Shown here one piece after another: positions 13,448-15,648 of a stretch of 15,648 bases of DNA. Position numbers and translations under genes: made by a program. Where the stretch lies: NCBI GenBank assembly GCA_018056585.1, contig JAGPFK010000003.1, forward strand, positions 1 to 15,648, read 5' to 3'. A model generated the notes under the pieces. It worked only from the letters and a program-made list of their open reading frames with translations. It was not told the DNA's origin and did not search any database. The DNA comes from Clostridia bacterium (GTDB lineage Bacteria; Bacillota; Clostridia; Saccharofermentanales; UBA5734). The first letter of the stretch is position 1, and every line of letters starts with the position of its first letter.

Positions 13448-14125
13448 ATGGACGAGAACATCAGAATGCCGTTAATCGGCGATCCCGCTCCTGCGTTTAA
13501 GGCCAAAACGACACAAGGTGACATCAGTTTCCCAGAAGATTACAAAGGTAAATGGGTCATTCTCTTTAGCCATCCGGCGGACTTTACGCCAGTCTGTACA
13601 ACAGAATTCATGACTTTCGCCAGCATGCAGCAGGAATTTAAAGACTTGAACACAGAACTGATCGGTCTTTCAATAGACAGCATGTATGCTCATATTGCCT
13701 GGTTACGGACCATCAAAGAAAAAATAGAGTACAAAGGGATGAAAAATGTGGAAGTCCTCTTCCCTCTGATCGAAGACATCACGATGAATGTTGCAAAGCT
13801 TTACGGCATGGTCCAGCCGAATGCATCCACAACACAAGCCGTTCGCGCTGTCTTTATTATTGATCCTGAAGGAATTGTGCGAACCATTATGTATTATCCT
13901 GCGTCAACCGGTCGGAATATGGAAGAAATTAAGCGGGTCATCATCGCCCTTCAAAAAGCAGACCAGGAAGGCATCGCAACACCTGCCAATTGGCAACCAG
14001 GCGAAGATGTGATTATTCCAGCTCCTGGATCTTGTGGTGCTGCAAAAGAACGTATGGAACAGCCGGGTGAAGACATTTACTGTCTCGACTGGTTTCTCTG
14101 CTTCCGACGCGAGAAAAAAGATTAA
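13448..14125 (+). CDS. Peroxiredoxin, archaeal/Prx6-like type (AhpC/TSA family)
   Basis: Reduces hydrogen peroxide and organic hydroperoxides in the cytoplasm by a thiol mechanism. 225 residues. The thioredoxin-like core has FSHPADFTPVCTTEF with peroxidatic C50 and the T47-x2-C50 active site. The C-terminal extension of the Prx6/archaeal class is present, with C196, C212 and C218 (YCLDWFLCF); C212 and C218 sit where Aeropyrum-type enzymes have their resolving cysteines, so a 2-Cys mechanism is possible despite the Prx6-like sequence. AAGGAGG lies 8 bases before the ATG. Monocistronic: the gene ends in a strong hairpin terminator 23 bases after its stop, and a PerR/Fur-like dyad lies upstream. 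The electron donor is unknown. Confidence 0.94.
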   Translation: MDENIRMPLIGDPAPAFKAKTTQGDISFPEDYKGKWVILFSHPADFTPVCTTEFMTFASMQQEFKDLNTELIGLSIDSMYAHIAWLRTIKEKIEYKGMKNVEVLFPLIEDITMNVAKLYGMVQPNASTTQAVRAVFIIDPEGIVRTIMYYPASTGRNMEEIKRVIIALQKADQEGIATPANWQPGEDVIIPAPGSCGAAKERMEQPGEDIYCLDWFLCFRREKKD

Positions 14126-14147
14126 AACCTGAAAGATCAGCTACCGT

Positions 14148-14180
14148 AAAGAACCGGTTGCTCAGCAACCGGTTCTTTTA
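14148..14180 (+). terminator. Intrinsic terminator after the peroxiredoxin gene
   Basis: AAAGAACCGGTTGC (14148-14161), loop TCA, GCAACCGGTTCTTT (14165-14178): a 14-base perfect stem followed by TTTA. The AAAG on the left also gives a short U-tract on the other strand, so it could act in both directions, although no minus-strand gene ends here. Confidence 0.88.
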
Positions 14181-14227
14181 TGTTATGATTGTAACGGAAT
14201 ATATTTTCAGGAGCTTTGAGATAAACG

Positions 14228-15022
14228 ATGCCGATTGACTGCCATACCCATTGCTTTCCCCAAAAAATCGCCGCTTCCGCGTTGTCTGCGCTCAGAAATA
14301 ATTGCGGGAACCTGAAATGTTTAACAGACGGAACAGCAGACGGCTTGTTGAATCAAATGAATCAAGCGGGCATTTCGTCCTCCTGGGTCCTGAACATTGC
14401 CACAACACCCAGGCAGCAAAAAGCTGTTAACGACTTTGCCGCTTCTCTTTCTTCGGATCGATTGATCGCCTTTGGTTCGGTTCACCCCCGTGCGGCGGAT
14501 GCCCTGTCTGAGTTAGAGCGCATGGCTGATCTGGGCCTTCGCGGCCTGAAGTTGCATCCCTACTATCAGGGTTTTGCCATTGACGATCCCATCATGCGGC
14601 CAATTTATCAAAAAGCAGCCAAGCTTGGGTTTATCACCGTCTTTCATGCCGGCTACGATATTGGTTTTCTTGACACGCCTTGCGCTGCGCCCCGTGCTTT
14701 GGCCAGGGCATTAACCTGGTTTGACGGAGCGCCGGTCGTGGCGGCCCATCTCGGAGGCAGTTTTTGTTGGCAGGAGGCCAGGCGTTGGCTGGCAGGAAAG
14801 CCGATTTATTTCGACACAGCCTTTTGCTGCGGCCGCATTCCTTTTCCGGAAGCTTGCAGCATCATTGAAACCCATGGCGTTAACCGAATTCTTTTTGGAT
14901 CGGATTTGCCATGGAGCGACCCGGTACAGGAACTCGATTTTATCCGATGCCTTCGTCTTTCAGAATCGGAACAATTGCAGCTTTTAGAGGAAAACGCAAA
15001 ACGTTTATTACAAAGGTTATAA
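14228..15022 (+). CDS. Amidohydrolase-family metal-dependent hydrolase (Amidohydro_2, TIM barrel)
   Basis: A 264-residue cytoplasmic enzyme of the amidohydrolase superfamily (ACMS decarboxylase-like branch). Metal ligands visible: H6 and H8 (DCHTHCFP), H140 (VFHAGYD), H174 (AAHLGG) and D226 (LFGSDLPWS). GLKLHPYYQG (106-115) is the usual 'KlHP' strand. Substrates in this branch range from amides and lactones to decarboxylated acids, so none is proposed. The ribosome site is weak: AGGAG is 14 bases from the ATG. An in-frame stop at 14222-14224 rules out an upstream start. It follows the peroxiredoxin terminator and precedes the ZIP transporter gene by 23 bases, so those two are likely cotranscribed, but a functional link is not evident. 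No convincing promoter was found, only an AT-rich TATATT at 14200-14205. Confidence 0.85.
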   Translation: MPIDCHTHCFPQKIAASALSALRNNCGNLKCLTDGTADGLLNQMNQAGISSSWVLNIATTPRQQKAVNDFAASLSSDRLIAFGSVHPRAADALSELERMADLGLRGLKLHPYYQGFAIDDPIMRPIYQKAAKLGFITVFHAGYDIGFLDTPCAAPRALARALTWFDGAPVVAAHLGGSFCWQEARRWLAGKPIYFDTAFCCGRIPFPEACSIIETHGVNRILFGSDLPWSDPVQELDFIRCLRLSESEQLQLLEENAKRLLQRL

Positions 15023-15045
15023 AGTTCTGAAGGAGGTCGTTGCTT

Positions 15046-15648
15046 TTGGATCTGACTAATTATTCTTCCGCGTTTTGTCTGACGCTCCTGGCCGGATTGT
15101 CCACGGGCATTGGCAGCGTTCTTGCGTTGGTTACAAAAAAGACCAATCAGTCCTTTTTGTCCTTTTCGCTTGGTTTCTCGGGCGGCGTGATGATCTATGT
15201 TTCTATGGTTGATCTCTTGCCAACGGCTGAGGAAATGCTGGTTACATCGCTTGGCTCAGGGAAAGGAAGCTGGGCCGCAGTCACTTCCTTTTTTGTCGGC
15301 GTTTTACTCATCGCATTCATCGATCATCTTGTGCCTTCCAGAGAAAATCCCCATGAAACCCGCATAGTTGAGGAAATGGATCCGGAACACGTACACCCAC
15401 ACGTCCACGATCCGCTCATCCGAGTAGGTTTGATGAGTGCTCTTGCGATTTTCCTTCATAATTTTCCTGAGGGATTGGCTACTTTTACGGCGGGCTTAAA
15501 GGACCCTTCTCTTGGCTTACCTATTGCCGTTGCCGTTGCGTTGCACAATATACCTGAAGGTATAGCTGTATCAGTTCCGATTTATCTCGCCACAGGGAAT
15601 AAGAAAAAAGCTTTTATCTGGTCTTTGATGTCAGGCCTCTCTGAGCCG
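15046..15648 (+). CDS. zupT: ZIP family metal transporter ZupT, 5' part (truncated by window end)
   Basis: Imports zinc and other divalent metals across the cytoplasmic membrane. The 201 codons present show hydrophobic helices at about 8-30, 38-58 and 76-95, a His-rich cytosolic loop HVHPHVH (115-121), then the two ZIP signature helices HNFPEG (H138, E142) and HNIPEG (H167, E171), the metal path of ZupT. The frame runs open off the right edge; ZupT is usually 260-270 residues, so about one quarter is missing. The start is a TTG at 15046, 9 bases after AAGGAGG (15030-15036); a TTG at 15040 is in frame but too close to it, and no ATG is in range. It lies 23 bases after the amidohydrolase gene on the same strand, probably one transcript. 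Confidence 0.93.
   Translation, partial: MDLTNYSSAFCLTLLAGLSTGIGSVLALVTKKTNQSFLSFSLGFSGGVMIYVSMVDLLPTAEEMLVTSLGSGKGSWAAVTSFFVGVLLIAFIDHLVPSRENPHETRIVEEMDPEHVHPHVHDPLIRVGLMSALAIFLHNFPEGLATFTAGLKDPSLGLPIAVAVALHNIPEGIAVSVPIYLATGNKKKAFIWSLMSGLSEP

Overview
The window looks like chromosomal DNA from a low-to-mid GC Bacillota, most likely an anaerobic Clostridia-type organism. This is inferred from Gram-positive style AGGAGG ribosome sites, sigma-A-like promoters (TTGACA/TATAAT type), FloA and NfeD close to the Bacillus type, a RocG/GudB-type glutamate dehydrogenase, a YmfI-type SDR and several [4Fe-4S] enzymes. No rRNA, tRNA, CRISPR array, insertion sequence or phage gene was seen. No gene-free stretch exceeds about 225 bases.

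Layout. (1) 1-2936, minus strand: three consecutive paralogous iron-sulfur proteins of the QueG/reductive-dehalogenase superfamily (2936->2097, 2100->985, 973->128), then an IclR-type regulator cut off by the window edge. A TTGACA-N17-TAAAAT promoter lies upstream (3038-3066) with an FNR/Crp-like dyad beyond it. (2) 3159-9086, minus strand: a probable seven-gene operon, nfeD - floA - small unknown protein - SMP-30/gluconolactonase - Gfo/Idh/MocA oxidoreductase - degenerate Gfo/Idh/MocA protein - GH171 (DUF1343, NamZ/YbbC-like) protein. It begins at a good promoter (9135-9163) and ends at an intrinsic terminator (about 3086-3132). It joins a membrane-microdomain pair to what looks like a cytoplasmic route for an oxidised or amino-sugar substrate. 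(3) 9200-10462, minus strand: glutamate dehydrogenase, with its own promoter carrying a dyad between -35 and -10. (4) 10660-12717, plus strand: divergent from gdh, two SDR genes overlapping by ATGA (the second YmfI-like, the EF-P 5-aminopentanone reductase type), then a separately promoted small zinc-ribbon membrane protein. (5) 12738-13235, minus strand: a DUF134 HTH regulator with a C-terminal zinc ribbon. (6) 13448-15648, plus strand: an archaeal-type (Prx6-like) peroxiredoxin behind a PerR/Fur-like dyad and ending in a strong hairpin terminator, an amidohydrolase-family TIM-barrel hydrolase, and a ZIP transporter (ZupT) truncated by the window end.

Regions 3-6 are mostly ordinary metabolism and stress defence. 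The parts most worth attention are the tandem three-paralogue Fe-S cluster with its IclR gene, and the flotillin-linked carbohydrate operon whose GH171 enzyme lacks a signal peptide and whose second Gfo/Idh/MocA protein has lost the standard nucleotide-binding and EKP signatures. Substrates cannot be read from the sequence. All assignments rest on reading motifs and translations; no database search was run.
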